Assembly: GCA_016719605.1 (NCBI GenBank)
Contig: JADJYW010000003.1
Span: forward strand, 124,001-188,000
Direction of reading: 5' to 3'
Origin: Lewinellaceae bacterium
GTDB taxonomy: Bacteria > Bacteroidota > Bacteroidia > Chitinophagales > Saprospiraceae
Length of the DNA stretch: 64,000 bases
Part shown: piece after piece, positions 44,590 through 57,299 of the stretch
How positions within the stretch are numbered: position 1 is the first letter of the stretch
Layout of the letters: every line of letters begins with the position of its first letter
The notes under the pieces: model-generated
Seen by the model: only the letters and a program-made list of their open reading frames with translations
What the model was told of the DNA's origin: nothing
Database searches by the model: none
Position numbers and translations under genes: made by a program

Positions 44590-46464
44590 TCACCGCGCCA
44601 CCTGCTCCTCCACCACCGCGCTCGGCGTCAAAATCCCCACGTTCCCCAGCAGCACGTTCCGGTCATTGGCGGAGCCGTTGTATTTCACCACCCCGTCCAG
44701 GTTATAGTCGGCCAGGTAGTAGCCCGGCACGACGGAATTGGCCGTGAACAAACCTACCACGCTGAGGATAGACGTCCGATCATTGTTGCTGCCGTTGTAT
44801 TTGAGTTGGGGGTCTATGCGGCCGTTTCCGGCCCAGAGCGCATACCTGCCGCTAATGAGGCGCTGGGCAGGACTTAGGCCGTTAAAGCTGTAAAAACCCT
44901 GCGGCGGCAAGGCACTAAAATCAATCTCCAGCGCCGATGTGGCCGGGCAGTACACCGGGGCGCCAAGTTGTACGCCCAGGTGATTGCGGTGCCGAAGTAC
45001 GATCTGGTAGTCCTGATCGGGCAGCAACGGGAAACCTACCGGCGAGATGCCATCCACATCCACCACATCACCGTCGCGTTGCAACAGCGCAGATCGTGTA
45101 GCCAATACCTGCACCGGATTACCGGGGTCTCGCAATTCCACAAAAACCCAGTCCACAATGGCGTTTTCGCCTGAAGCAGACAGCACGAGTGCTCTGGTTT
45201 GTTCCCCGCCACCGCCAACATGGATAAAGTTCATCATACCCGTATAGGGTTCGGTCAGCGGAATCAGTCCCTGCACCCGCAGACTGTCGTGCATGCGCTG
45301 TGCCGCACCGACAAACGGGCCTTGCAAAAATACCCTGGGAGCAACATGCACGGAGACCGCATTGATAACAGAAAAGGGAATACGCACAAATTTGGGTCGG
45401 TATGTGTCGGCATTTTTGAGTACCAACGGGTGCAGACAAATACCACAGGGCGGACAGCAATTGATCCCGCAATGGGAAACGGAACAATTGGTATCATTCC
45501 GGTTGGGCATCACGTTGAAAGAAATCAGTAGCCCGGCCGGATCATTGAACTGCGGATGAATCGAAGCATTGTAGGTAAACAATTGGCAGCCCTGGTATTC
45601 CCGGAAGGCTTGCGTATTGTAAATCGTCGTGCGATTCGTGTACGGGCCAGTCAATTGATCGGCCGTCCAGGCATAAATATCCGCACCCAAAAAATGGTTC
45701 TGACTGATGATGTGGTACTTGCCGGCAATACGCAGTACGCCGAAATAAGAACTCACCGATCCCTGCCCCGCCGGGATAACACTCGCCGCCATTTGAACAT
45801 CGGCCGACCATCCGCTTCCGGTATAAAACTCCCACGCAGCGTAATCGGCTATATTCTGGTTTGTGCTAACCCGCGCCAGATAGGGTTTGCGCGAAGCGCC
45901 TGCCTCCACCCGATTTCCAAAAATGTAGCGATGATCCCCTTCCTCAAAAATGTACCTGCCCCAGAATATGCTGTCCATTTCCGGCAAGTTCGATATGTCC
46001 AAAATAGCCAGATCGCTCTCGCGCAATTTCACTAATTTAGTATTGACCCGAGCAGATGTGGTGCTTTTAAGCAACTCATAATAAAACAAGTAGATCGTAT
46101 CATGCGCAACAAATCCGTGACCGGGCCACATCAGGGTGGTGTCCGAAACCGATAGATAGGCCGTCGTGTCAGAATTGTTGTAAAATGTCGTGAATGTTGT
46201 GTCATCCTGCAACAGGATCGAATTGTTGACGATCCTGGGCTTACAGGAACGCGACGTATCCGGATTCACCTCGCCGATAAACGAATCTCCCATCAGCCAG
46301 ATCGTTTTTCCGTTCGACAAGGGCACGGAAATGGTCCCGTCGCTGCCGGTCCAGGCGCAACATCTGATTCGAAACATTTCTGTAAAAACAGTATCCACGG
46401 CCTGGCCAATACCAACAACCGGGTTTAATAGGGCCAGGAACAAAAACAAGCAGGTGTTTTTCAT
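44590..46464 (-). CDS. Secreted beta-propeller (DUF4185/DUF5005-like) protein with shared C-terminal module
   Basis: From ATG 46464 (MKNTCLFLFLALLNPVVGIG) the protein has 624 residues. Residues 25-370 resemble the DUF4185/DUF5005 five-bladed propeller seen in glycoside-hydrolase-like proteins: SNGKTIWLMGDSFIGEVNPD, WPGHGFVAHDTIYLFYYELL, WGRYIFEEGDHRYIFGNRVE and ADIYAWTADQLTGPY. A Cys-rich stretch (NCSVSHCGINCCPPCGICLH) precedes the shared C-terminal module from about residue 375 (44590-45342), which ends EEQVAR. Of the five module genes in the window this is the only one wholly contained with an intact frame. It may bind or cleave polysaccharide outside the cell. A hairpin separates it from the giant gene upstream. 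Confidence 0.85.
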   Translation of the reverse strand: MKNTCLFLFLALLNPVVGIGQAVDTVFTEMFRIRCCAWTGSDGTISVPLSNGKTIWLMGDSFIGEVNPDTSRSCKPRIVNNSILLQDDTTFTTFYNNSDTTAYLSVSDTTLMWPGHGFVAHDTIYLFYYELLKSTTSARVNTKLVKLRESDLAILDISNLPEMDSIFWGRYIFEEGDHRYIFGNRVEAGASRKPYLARVSTNQNIADYAAWEFYTGSGWSADVQMAASVIPAGQGSVSSYFGVLRIAGKYHIISQNHFLGADIYAWTADQLTGPYTNRTTIYNTQAFREYQGCQLFTYNASIHPQFNDPAGLLISFNVMPNRNDTNCSVSHCGINCCPPCGICLHPLVLKNADTYRPKFVRIPFSVINAVSVHVAPRVFLQGPFVGAAQRMHDSLRVQGLIPLTEPYTGMMNFIHVGGGGEQTRALVLSASGENAIVDWVFVELRDPGNPVQVLATRSALLQRDGDVVDVDGISPVGFPLLPDQDYQIVLRHRNHLGVQLGAPVYCPATSALEIDFSALPPQGFYSFNGLSPAQRLISGRYALWAGNGRIDPQLKYNGSNNDRTSILSVVGLFTANSVVPGYYLADYNLDGVVKYNGSANDRNVLLGNVGILTPSAVVEEQVAR

Positions 46465-46487
46465 ACAATTGATCCGATTGGTTCTAT

Positions 46488-46538
46488 TGATCCGATTGAT
46501 TTGATTGCGGTACAATGCCAATCAAACCAATCGGATCA
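46488..46538. repeat. 20-bp inverted repeat between two surface-protein genes
   Basis: 46488-46507 and 46519-46538 pair at 19 of 20 positions around an 11-nt loop. The arms are built from the GATCCGATTGATT motif, repeated again at 46469-46487. It could terminate or stabilise the giant mRNA ending at 46545; no T-run follows. Confidence 0.75.
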
Positions 46539-46544
46539 AACTCC

Positions 46545-49500
46545 TCACCGCGCCACCTGCTCCTCCACCACCGCGCTCGGCGTCAAAATCCCCACGTTCC
46601 CCAGCAGCACGTTCCGGTCGTTGGCCGAGCCGTTGTACTTCACTAAGCCGTCCATGTTGTAATCCTGAAGCCGATAGCCGGACACCACAGCATTAGGCGT
46701 GAGCAAACCTACCACGCTCAGGATGGCGTTGCGGTCGTTGTTGCTGCCGTTGTATTTGAGTTGGGGGTCGATGCGGCCGTTGGCGGCCCAAAGAACATAT
46801 TTGCCACTAATGAGGCGCTGGGCGGGACTGAGACCATTAAAATTGTAAAAACCCTCCGGCGGCAGGTTCTGAAAATTGATCGCCGCCGCTGCACAAGCGG
46901 GAAAATAGAGGACATCGCCTGATTGTACACCAAGGTGATTACGGTGCCGTACGACAAGGTAATACTCCATCTCCGCACCAACATTGAAAGTCACCTGCGA
47001 AACGCCGTCCACATCCACTACATCACCGTCGCGCTGCACCAGAGCAGATCGTGTGGCCAATACCTGGGCCGGATTGACGGCACTGCGCAATTCCAAAAAT
47101 ACCCAGTCCACAATGGCGTCAGAGCCGGAAATTGCCAGTACAGCCGACGTGGTTTGCTCTCCTCCTCCCCCACCGACGTGAACAAAACTCATCATGCCCG
47201 TATACGGTTCGGTCAGCGGAATCAAACCCTGTACCCGCAGGTTGTCGTGCATCAGCTGTGTCGCGCCGACGTATGGCCCCTGGAGAAAAACCTGGGCCAC
47301 GACCACGGCCAGGGCATCGGGGCCGCTTTCCGCCACAACCGTTGCGGATGTGGTGGCTGAACAGCCATTGTCATCCGTAACTGTCACCGTGTAGGCGCCA
47401 ATACCAAGCCCGGTGGCCATTGACGTTGTTTGCCCGTCGCTCCACAAATACCCGTAGGGCGTTACGCCGCCGTCAATCACAAGTTCAATTGATCCGTCCA
47501 TATCACTGCTGCAAAGCACATTGGTAACGCTGGTGCTCAGGCCCAGGGCCACAGGTTGTGTAATCGTTGCCGTGGCAATCGCCGAGCAGCCGTTCGCGTC
47601 CGTTGTCGTCACCGTGTACGTTCCGGCGGTTAGATTCGTGGCTGTGGCCGTCGTTTGGCCGTCACTCCACAGATAGCCGTATGGCATGGTGCCGCCCGAG
47701 GCATTCGCCGTGGCCGTGCCGTTCGAGCCGCCGTTGCAGGAAACAGGTGTCGCACTGGTGCTCAGGCCCAGGGCCACAGGTTGTGTAATCGTCGCCGTGG
47801 CAATCGCCGAGCAGCCGTTCGAGTCCGTCGTCGTCACCGTATAGGTGCCGGCGGAGAGGTTCGTCGCCGTGGCGGTCGTTTGGCCGTCGCTCCACAAATA
47901 GCCGTACGGCATGGTGCCGCCCGAGGCATTCGCCGTGGCCGTCCCATTTGAGCCGCCGTTGCAGGAAACAGGTGTCGCGCTTGTGCTCAGGCCCAGGGCA
48001 GCGGGTTGTGTGACCGTCGCCGTGGCAATCGCAGAGCAGCCGTTGTCGTCCGTTGTCGTCACCGTGTAGGTGCCGGCGGAGAGGTTGACGGCCGTGGCCG
48101 TCGTTTGGCCGTTGCTCCACAGATACCCGTACGGCATGGTGCCGCCCGAGGCATTCGCCGTGGCTGTGCCGTTCGAGCCGCCGTTGCAGGAAACAGGTGT
48201 CGCGCTCGTGCTCAGGCCCAGGGCTGCCGGTTGCGTGACCGTTGCCGTAGCAATCGCCGAACAACCGTTCGCATCCGTCGTCGTCACCGTGTACGTTCCG
48301 GCGGAGAGGTTCGTCGCCGTGGCCGTCGTTTGGCCGTCGCTCCACAAATAGCCGTACGGCATGGTACCGCCCGAGGCATTCGCCGTGGCCGTGCCGTTCG
48401 AGCCGCCGTTGCAGGAAACAGGTGTCGCGCTAAATAGCCGTACGGCATCGTGCCACCCGAGGCATTTGCCGTGGCCGTGCCGTTTGAGCCGCCGTTGCAG
48501 GAAACAGGTGTCGCGCTCGTGCTCAGGCCCAGGGCGGCGGGTTGTGTGACCGTTGCTGTGGCAATCGCCGAGCAGCCGTTCGCGTCCGTTGTCGTCACCG
48601 TGTAGGTGCCGGCGGACAGATTCGTGGCCGTGGCCGTCGTTTGGCCATTGCTCCACGAATAGCCGTACGGCATGGTACCGCCCGAGGCATTCGCCGTGGC
48701 CGTCCCATTTGAGCCGCCGTTGCAGGAAACAGGTGTCGCGCTCGTGCTCAGGCCCAGGGCGGCGGGTTGTGTGACCGTTGCCGTGGCAATCGCCGAGCAG
48801 CCGTTCGAGTCCGTCGTCGTCACCGTATAGGTGCCGGCGGAGAGGTTCGTCGCCGTGGCGGTTGTTTGGCCGTTGCTCCACGAATAGCCGTATGGCATGG
48901 TACCGCCCGAGGCATTCGCCGTGGCTGTGCCGTTCGAGCCGCCGTTGCAGGAAACAGGCGTCGCGCTCGTCGTAAGGCCCAAAGCGGTGGACAGCAAGAC
49001 CGTTGCTGTGGCAATCGCCGAGCAGCCGTTCGCGTCCGTTGTCGTCACCGTGTAGGTGCCGGCGGAGAGGTTGAGGGCTGTGGCCGTCGTTTGGCCGTCG
49101 CTCCACAAATAGCCGTACGGCATGGTGCCGCCCGAGGCATCCGCCGTGGCCGTGCCGTTTGAGCCGCCGTTGCAGGAAACAGGTGTCGCGCTGGTGCTCA
49201 GGCCCAGGGCAGCGGGTTGTGTAATCGTTGCCGTGGCAATCGCCGAGCAGCCATTCGCGTCCGTCGTCGTCACTGTGTACGTTCCGGCGGACAGATTCGT
49301 GGCCGTGGCCGTCGTTTGGCCATTGCTCCACGAATAGCCGTATGGCATGGTGCCGCCCGAGGCATTCGCCGTGGCCGTGCCGTTCGAGCCGCCGTTGCAG
49401 GAAACAGGCGTCGCGCTCGTGCTCAGGCCCAGGGCTGCCGGTTGCGTGACCGTTGCCGTAGCAATCGCCGAACAACCGTTCGCGTCCGTCGCCGTCACCG

Positions 49501-52500
49501 TGTACGTTCCGGCGGACAGATTCGTGGCCGTGGCCGTCGTTTGGCCGTCACTCCACAAATAGCCGTACGGCATGGTGCCGCCCGAGGCATTCGCCGTGGC
49601 TGTCCCATTTGAGCCGCCGTTGCAGGAAACAGGTGTCGCGCTCGTGCTCAGGCCCAGGGCAGCGGGTTGTGTAACCGTTGCCGTAGCAATCGCCGAACAA
49701 CCGTTCGCATCCGTTGTCGTCACCGTGTACGTTCCGGCGGACAGATTCGTGGCCGTGGCCGTCGTTTGGCCATTGCTCCACGAATAGCCGTATGGCATGG
49801 TACCGCCCGAGGCATTCGCCGTGGCTGTGCCGTTCGAGCCGCCGTTGCAGGAAACAGGTGTCGCACTGGTGCTCAGGCCCAGGGCTGCCGGTTGCGTGAC
49901 CGTTGCCGTGGCAATCGCCGAGCAACCGTTCGCGTCCGTTGTCGTCACCGTGTACGTTCCGGCGGACAGATTCGTGGCCGTGGCCGTCGTTTGGCCGTTA
50001 CTCCACGAATAGCCGTACGGCATGGTGCCGCCCGAGGCATTCGCCGTGGCCGTGCCGTTCGAGCCGCCGTTGCAGGAAACAGGTGTCGCGCTCGTGCTCA
50101 GGCCCAGGGCCGCGGGTTGTGTAACCGTTGCCGTGGCAATCGCCGAGCAGCCGTTCGCGTCCGTCGTCGTCACCGTGTAGGTTCCGGCGGTCAGGTTAGT
50201 TGCTGTGGCGGTTGTTTGCCCATCGCTCCACAGGTAGCCGTATGGCATGGTACCGCCCGAGGCATTTGCCGTGGCTGTGCCGTTCGAGCCGCCGTTGCAG
50301 GAAACAGGTGTCGCACTGGTGCTCAGGCCCAGGGCGGCGGGTTGTGTAACCGTTGCCGTGGCAATCGCCGAGCAACCGTTCGCATCCGTCGTCGTCACCG
50401 TGTACGTTCCGGCGGACTGGTTCGTGGCCGTGGCCGTCGTTTGGCCGTTGCTCCACAAATAGCCGTATGGCATGGTACCGCCCGGAGGCATTCGCCGTGG
50501 CCGTGCCGTTCGAGCCGCCGTTGCAGGAAACAGGTGTCGCGCTCGTGCTCAGGCCCAGGGCAGCGGGTTGCGTGACCGTCGCCGTGGCAATCGCCGAGCA
50601 GCCGTTCGCGTCCGTCGTCGTCACCGTGTACGTTCCGGCGGACAGATTCGTGGCCGTGGCCGTCGTTTGGCCATTGCTCCACGAATAGCCGTATGGCATG
50701 GTACCGCCCGAGGCATTTGCCGTGGCTGTGCCGTTTGAGCCGCCGTTGCAGGAAACAGGTGTCGCACTGGTGCTCAGGCCCAGGGCCGCGGGTTGTGTGA
50801 TCGTTGCCGTGGCAATCGCCGAGCAGCCGTTCGCGTCCGTTGTCGTCACCGTGTACGTTCCGGCGGTCAGGTTAGTCGCCGTGGCCGTCGTTTGGCCGTC
50901 GCTCCACAAATAGCCGTACGGCATGGTGCCGCCCGAGGCATTCGCCGTGGCTGTGCCGTTTGAGCCGCCGTTGCAGGAAACAGGTGTCGCGCTCGTGCTC
51001 AGGCCCAGGGCTGCCGGTTGTGTAACCGTTGCTGTGGCAATCGCCGAGCAGCCGTTCGAGTCCGTCGTCGTCACCGTGTACGTTCCGGCGGACAGATTCG
51101 TGGCCGTGGCCGTCGTTTGGCCGTCACTCCACAAATAGGTGTACGGCATGGTGCCGCCGAGGCATTCGCCGTGGCCGTCCCGTTGAGCCGCCGTTGCAGG
51201 AAACAGGTGTCGCGCTCGTGCTCAGGCCCAAGGCGGCGGGTTGTGTGACCGTCGCCGTGGCATCGCCGAGCACCGTTCGCGTCCGTGTCGTCACCGTGTA
51301 GGTGCCGGCGGAGAGGTTGGGCCGTGGCCGTCGTTTGGCCGTTGCTCCACAATAGCCGTACGGCATGGTGCCGCCCGAGGCATTCGCCGTGGCCGTCCCG
51401 TTCGAGCCGCCGTTGCAGGAAACAGGTGTCGCGCTCGTGCTCAGGCCCAGGGCGGCGGGTTGTGTGACCGTTGCCGTGGCAATTGCCGAGCAGCCGTTTG
51501 CGTCCGTCGTCGTCACCGTGTACGTTCCGGCAGAGAGGTTGGTGGCGGTGGCCGTCGTTTGGCCGTTGCTCCACAAATAGCCGTACGGCATGGTGCCGCC
51601 CGAGGCATTTGCCGTGGCCGTGCCGTTCGAGCCGCCGTGGCAGGAAACAGGTGTCGCGCTCGTGCTCAGGCCCAGGGCAGCGGGTTGTGTGACCGTTGCC
51701 GTGGCAATCGCCGAGCAGCCGTTCGCGTCCGTTGTCGTCACCGTGTAGGTGCCGGCGGAGAGGTTCGTCGCCGTGGCGGTCGTTTGGCCGTCGCTCCACG
51801 AATAGCCGTACGGCATGGTACCGCCCGAGGCATTTGCCGTGGCTGTGCCGTTCGAGCCGCCGTTGCAGGAAACAGGTGTCGCGCTGGTGCTCAGGCCCAG
51901 GGCCGCGGGTTGTGTGATCGTTGCCGTGGCAATCGCCGAGCAACCGTTCGCGTCCGTCGTCGTCACCGTGTAGGTGCCGGCGGAGAGGTTAGTCGCCGTG
52001 GCCGTCGTTTGGCCGTTGCTCCACAAATACCCGTACGGCATGGTGCCGCCCGAGGCATTTGCCGTGGCCGTGCCGTTCGAGCCGCCGTTGCAGGAAACAG
52101 GTGTCGCACTGGTGCTCAGGCCCAGGGCCACAGGCTGCGTGACCGTTGCTGTGGCAGTTGCGGCGCAGCCGTTGTCGTCTGTTGTCGTCACTGTGTAGGT
52201 TCCGGCTGTCAGGTTGACGGCCGTGGCTGTTGTTTGGCCGTTGCTCCACAAATAGCCGTACGGCATGGTGCCACCCGATACCAACAGAGTTGCCGCTCCA
52301 TCGGTTTCGCCGAAGCAAGAAACGGGTATCACACTCATTTGAAGCACAAAAGCTGCAGGCTCCGGTACTGTTTCGGTAACAGTTGCGCTGCACCCCTCAT
52401 CGTCTGTCACCGTTGCCGTGTAGGTTCCGGCAGCAAGATTAACAGCCGTGGCTGTTGTTTGGCCGTTGTTCCACAAATAGGAATATGGCGGCACACCATT

Positions 52501-55500
52501 CGATACGTTCAGGGTAATCGCGCCATCAGCCTCCCCAAAACAAGTCGCACCGATAACCGTGGTCCCAATTACCATGGGGGCGGGCTGCGTGACTGTTGCG
52601 GTAGCCGTAGCCGAGCAGCCGTTCGCGTCCGTCGTCGTCACCGTGTAGGTGCCGGCAGTCAGGTTGACGGCCGTGGCTGTCGTTTGGCCGTTGCTCCACA
52701 AGTAGCCGTACGGCGCGGTACCGCCGGATGGATTCGCCGTAGCCGTACCGTTCGAGCCGCCGTTACAGGAAGTACTTGTTGTCGACACGCCGATCGCTAA
52801 CACCGGAGGCTGTCCAATCACCGCCGTCGCCGTCGTCTCAGAACAGTCGATGGTAAAGTACAGCGTCCAGTTTTGTATCGCTGCGAGATCGTTCCCTGCA
52901 GCATCGCATACGCGCAGTTTCCAATCTCCATCGCCGTTTATGCCGGAAAAGGTATTTGCAAGGGTATAGGTGCCCAGTGGATTGCCGTTTGCCGGGGCAT
53001 TGGCGATGGTATTGTTTCTGCCCTCCGGTTTGAATGTACCTGTGTATGGTGGTGCACCAGAGGTGATGAACAGTGGCGCGCTATCCCGAAAAATCGTATT
53101 GAGGTAATTATCACCACTTCCGCCGTTGCCCGTCGAAAGCTCCAGAACTTCACTCGACGGCGCTTGCAGCCACAGGTTCATATCGGCGGCCCATGTAGTG
53201 GTCATATTCAGTCGAATACTATCCAAACGGGCCGCTTGAGGCCCAATCAAACCAACACCGGACACGGTAAGCGGCAGGGTTTCTCCCGCATTGTCATAGC
53301 CGTTGCTACAGCTGTTGTCCGGGACTGCTATCGGGCCGGTATAGGTAAAAGAAAGGTATTTTTTGTCTGTTACGGTCACCGTGTACGTCCCTGCCGACAG
53401 GCCCGTCGCTGTGGCCGTCGTTTGGCCGTTGCTCCACAGGTAACTGTAGGGCGGGGTGCCGCCCGAAGCCATGACCGTGGCCGTGCCGTTTGAGCCACCG
53501 GGACAAGAAACATCCGTCTTGCTGGTGCTCGCGATCAGCGCCGGGGGTTGGTTGACTGTTGCCATGGCCGTGGCCAAGCAGCCGTTGTCGTCCGTTGCCG
53601 TCACCGTATAGGTGCCGGCAGTCAGGTTGATCGCCGTGACCGTGGTTTGGCCGTTGCTCCACAAGTAACTGTAGGGTGCGGTGCCGCCGGAAACGTTTGC
53701 CGTGGCTGTACCGTCGGAGTTGCCGAAGCAGGAAACGTCCGTCGCCCCGGCGCTTGCAGTGAAGACCGCCGGTTCGGTCACCGTAGCAGATGCCGTTGCA
53801 GAACAGCCATAAGCGCCCGTGACGGTCACCGTGTAGGTACCCGGCGAGAGGTTGGTTATCGTGGCTGTGGTTTGACCGTTGCTCCACAAATAATCGTACG
53901 GCGCGCCCGCCCCGGAAACATTCAGGGCCACAGAGCCGTCTGCGTCTCCGTTGCAGGAGACAGGGGTAATAGTGGTCAAAATGACGAGGCCGGCGGAGTT
54001 TGCATTCGATTCGCCCGGCGAGATACAGACATTGCTGAGAAAATCAGTGCTGTTGTCGTTGATGTCGCTTCCGTCAGGAAACCGAGACACACCGAGGCCG
54101 ATCGTATTGCCCGAGTCACCCGGCGATACACCCGTATCCTCGGTGTAGGGCGATCCCGTGTTACCTTCATAACTGACCGCATCCACGAGTTCACCATTTT
54201 TGCGCAAACCAATGGCGTCCGGCGCGCCATCCTGAATCAAATCGGTGCCGGGCGAAACGACGAGATCGCAGTTTGGTACCTGCCCGCTATTTCCACAAAT
54301 GACAAAATAGTCGCCGGCAGGTAGCGATACGTTGGGCAGGACAATGGTTTGGTACACGGTAGCCCCGCCCGCGTTGCCGTTGACTAACTCCACCGTCCAG
54401 CCCGACAGATTTATGGCAGCGAGGGAGACGTTTTTCAATTCGATAAACTCGGCATCGTCCGCGCCGGGTTGTTCGTAATCCACTTCATTGATAACTAAAG
54501 AGGGTGGCGGGCCGGTCACCGTGAGGGGTCTGAAATTGTTGCTGAAATACACGCAGTTTCCGGCGGACAAAATATCGGATATGGTTTCTCCAATAAAATC
54601 ATTGGGGTCAACAACAGGCGGCGGCGGGGCGCCGGCCGCCTTGTACATTACTCCGTAAATTCGGAAATCACCGGGAAACAAGTTTGTGAAATCGGCATCG
54701 GCACTGACCGCGACAATCGCATCGTTGGCGGTATTGACGGCAACAAACGTGTAGGCATAGTCGCCGGAAAAAGCAAGCACTTCATTGACAGCCCCGGGAC
54801 CACTGAACGTCGCGGTTGTGTTTCCACTGAATGCCTCATTGGTGCCGATCAGGAAGTAAACGGTTCCTGCCGTCAGGTTGGCGCCGTTCGCGATGCCGCT
54901 ATAATATCCGGCGCCCTCCTGCACCGAAGAGGCTACGAAGTTGGTGCAGCCGCCGTTAGGGTCAAAATCAGTTTCAAACAAATGTACGGCTCGGAAATTG
55001 CCATTGCCAAAATTGAAGCCATACTGTCCCGAGGTGTTTGCCACAAACGGAAATACCTGATATTGAGCCGTTCCGCCAGGGGTGATACAACTGGTAAACG
55101 CATTATTCCAGCGCACAAGGTCCATATCCGGATCGGAGATCGTCACATTGAATGTAGCCGATGCGGAAGGTGTGCCGCGCAACACGACAAAATCCAGGTT
55201 CAGGCCCGGGTCGTTTTGAGGCAGTGCCACAGGTGTTACCGGGCTGATATTGTTGGAAAACGCCAGGCAATTGGATGTAATAGTGAAGTTTACATTGCCG
55301 ACATCAAAAAAGGAGAGGCAGTCGTTGACCCGGCATTCCACCTTGATGCGCGCCTGTGTTGTGGCGGGCATGTTGCTTGGCAAAGTCACGTTCTGGCTAC
55401 CGTCATTGGGGGTATTCGCTACCAATACAAAAGGGTAGTTGTTGCCCCCGTCAATCGAAAGCAGGATATTGACATTGGCGCTCAGGGTATTGGTATTGTT

Positions 55501-57264
55501 CACGTCCCAGGTGACGGTTTGGGTGGAGCCTTCCGCCCAGGTGACGTTGGAGTTGGGGGCCGTGACGCTGAGCGGGCCGGTCGAGCCGTTGACGGTGATG
55601 GCTACATCCGAGTTATTGACGGCACCGAAAGGCTTAAAATCGCGGGCTTGCAAGCGCATATTGATCGTGCGTGCTACATTGGGCAGCGCCTCGAAGACGG
55701 CGACGTTTGCATTGTTCAAGATAAAAGACAGGGCCGGGAATGTGCGTGAAAACCCTTCGGTATTGGGCGGATAAGTACGAAAAAGCGGTGCAATGGAGCT
55801 GTTTCCCGCCGTGGTGTCGATGAAGCCCTGGGTGGGTGTACCCGCGCCGTCTTCGTCTATTTGTTCCCAGGTGTAGTACACCGGATCGCCGTCAGGATCG
55901 GACCCCGAACCGGTGAGTGTGAACGGGGTCCGTCTGGGGATGGTCAAACTGCCGCCGCAGGGGTTGGCCGTCACACTGGGCACCTGGTTCCCGGAGGATA
56001 CCGTGACCGGACAACTGCCACCCACGCCCGCGATGTACGCCAGCATCTGCTCCAGGCTTTTGGAGTGGAAGTAATCATCGGCGGTGCCACCGGAGGGTAC
56101 GTTTTGGCCACTTCCACACCCCCCGCGGTAAGACATGATCGTGGTACCGCTACCGATTTCATAGCTGGATGAGCCATCTATATTGGCGGTGCAAGAACCT
56201 CCAGTTCCGTTGAAGGTATGCCGTGCATTGAACATGTGCCCCACCTCGTGGCCAAACAGCCGGGCAAAACCCAGGTTTTGATTGGAAAAACTACCGCTGA
56301 AGCCTCCGGCCTTTAATGGTCCACCGGTGTTGTATCCGGGAGGCGTTGGGAACATGGAATTACTACACACTACCCCAAGGTACGCGATCCCTCCTGTACC
56401 GCCGGTATGCAGTGCGTGTCCGATGTCGTAATTGTTGTTGTTGAAATTTTGGCCTACTACCGCTGCGGCTTGCAAGGCAAGGTTCACCCCATTCCCGGTG
56501 GTCGGGTCGAACGGATCGGTGGCCGGATCGGTGTAGTGTACCGGCGTGATCAGGGTGAAATCAACAGCCAGTTCCCGTTTGTAGATGGCGCTCAGGTTAT
56601 TCACATCGGTGGTTACCGCCGCAGTAGCGAGGGGCACGGTATTGCCGTTTGCCTGAAAGTACTCACCGGTGGTCACGATAGCCATGCGGTAGGTGCGTTT
56701 GTTGGCGCCGTTGGGCGGGAGCAGGCTCTCCGCTCCGGAATTGCCCTTTTTGCCCGTATTCGCATCCAGATCGCCGAGGCAATCCACCGGCTCTACGTCT
56801 TCCAGATACGCTTCGTGCAGCGTCGGATTATTCCGATCCAAGGGACGCAGCACAAACGTGCCGGCATCGGAAAAAATCAGCCCTTGCACCCCGAACCGCG
56901 AAACGAATAACTGCCCGCGGTACACACCGGAGGCCGGATCGGTCAGGGAATAGGTTTTAAAATCCGGAAACTGCGCGGCCAAATCAGGCGCCAGCATCCG
57001 GGTCTCCAACGCCCGCAACACGAGCGGCGCACCGTAGGGGTCGCGCAGCTCGATGACCGGCGCCAGGAGCCATGCCCCGGCATCCGACTCCAACGGCGCC
57101 CCGGCCAGCGTACTTTGTATACCGGAAAGATTCGGGTCAAACGGAAAGGATACCGGAACAGACTGGCCGTGCACCGAGGCGCTAAAAAGCACCAGGCAGA
57201 GGAGTGTTCCTGAAAATAAACCCGTGTATTTCCGGGCAGCACGAAGCGGAAGATTGTGTTTCAT
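46545..57264 (-). CDS. Giant secreted M12B-like metalloprotease/adhesin with ~27 SprB repeats (several indels)
   Basis: The gene starts at 57264 (MKHNLPLRAARKYTGLFSGT) and codes for about 3570 residues. A reprolysin-like protease domain has HEVGHMFNARHTF and IMSYRGGCGSGQN. Then come Ig-like domains (TLTGSGSDPDGDPVYYTWEQ), a lamin-tail domain (SLVINEVDYEQPGADDAEFI), three SprB repeats, a P/Homo B domain (about 53355-52845), some 24 tandem SprB repeats, and the shared C-terminal module (46545-47306). The frame breaks near 51170, 51260-51360, 50490 and 48430, all inside the near-identical repeats. At 48430 a unit is truncated. At the 5' side the frame is artificially fused to the preceding gene. 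It is probably an exported surface protease-adhesin, perhaps for gliding or biofilm. Confidence 0.75.
47370..52790 (-). repeat. Tandem array of ~24 SprB-type repeats, 225-bp period
   Basis: Each unit codes for about 75 residues with the phrases TPVSCNGGSNGTATANASGG, TMPYGYLWSNGQTTATATNL and SAGTYTVTTTDANGCSAIAT. Units between about 47530 and 52270 are almost identical in DNA; the outer ones (47370-47520, 52270-52790) have diverged. Three more diverged units lie at 53370-53990 beyond a P domain. The period is exactly 225 bp over most of the array. Confidence 0.92.
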
Positions 57265-57299
57265 TTTTGTTTTTGATTTGTTTGATTGTTTTGGTTGAT

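Noticed and set aside
47370..52790. CRISPR-like regular repeats
   Set aside because: Units are 225 bp, contiguous and coding, with no short repeat-spacer pattern and no cas genes nearby.
47567..52800. Many long plus-strand open frames rich in Arg, Ala and Val opposite the SprB array
   Set aside because: They repeat every 225 bp and are antisense shadows of the minus-strand SprB coding sequence; the minus-strand frames give recognisable SprB protein repeats.
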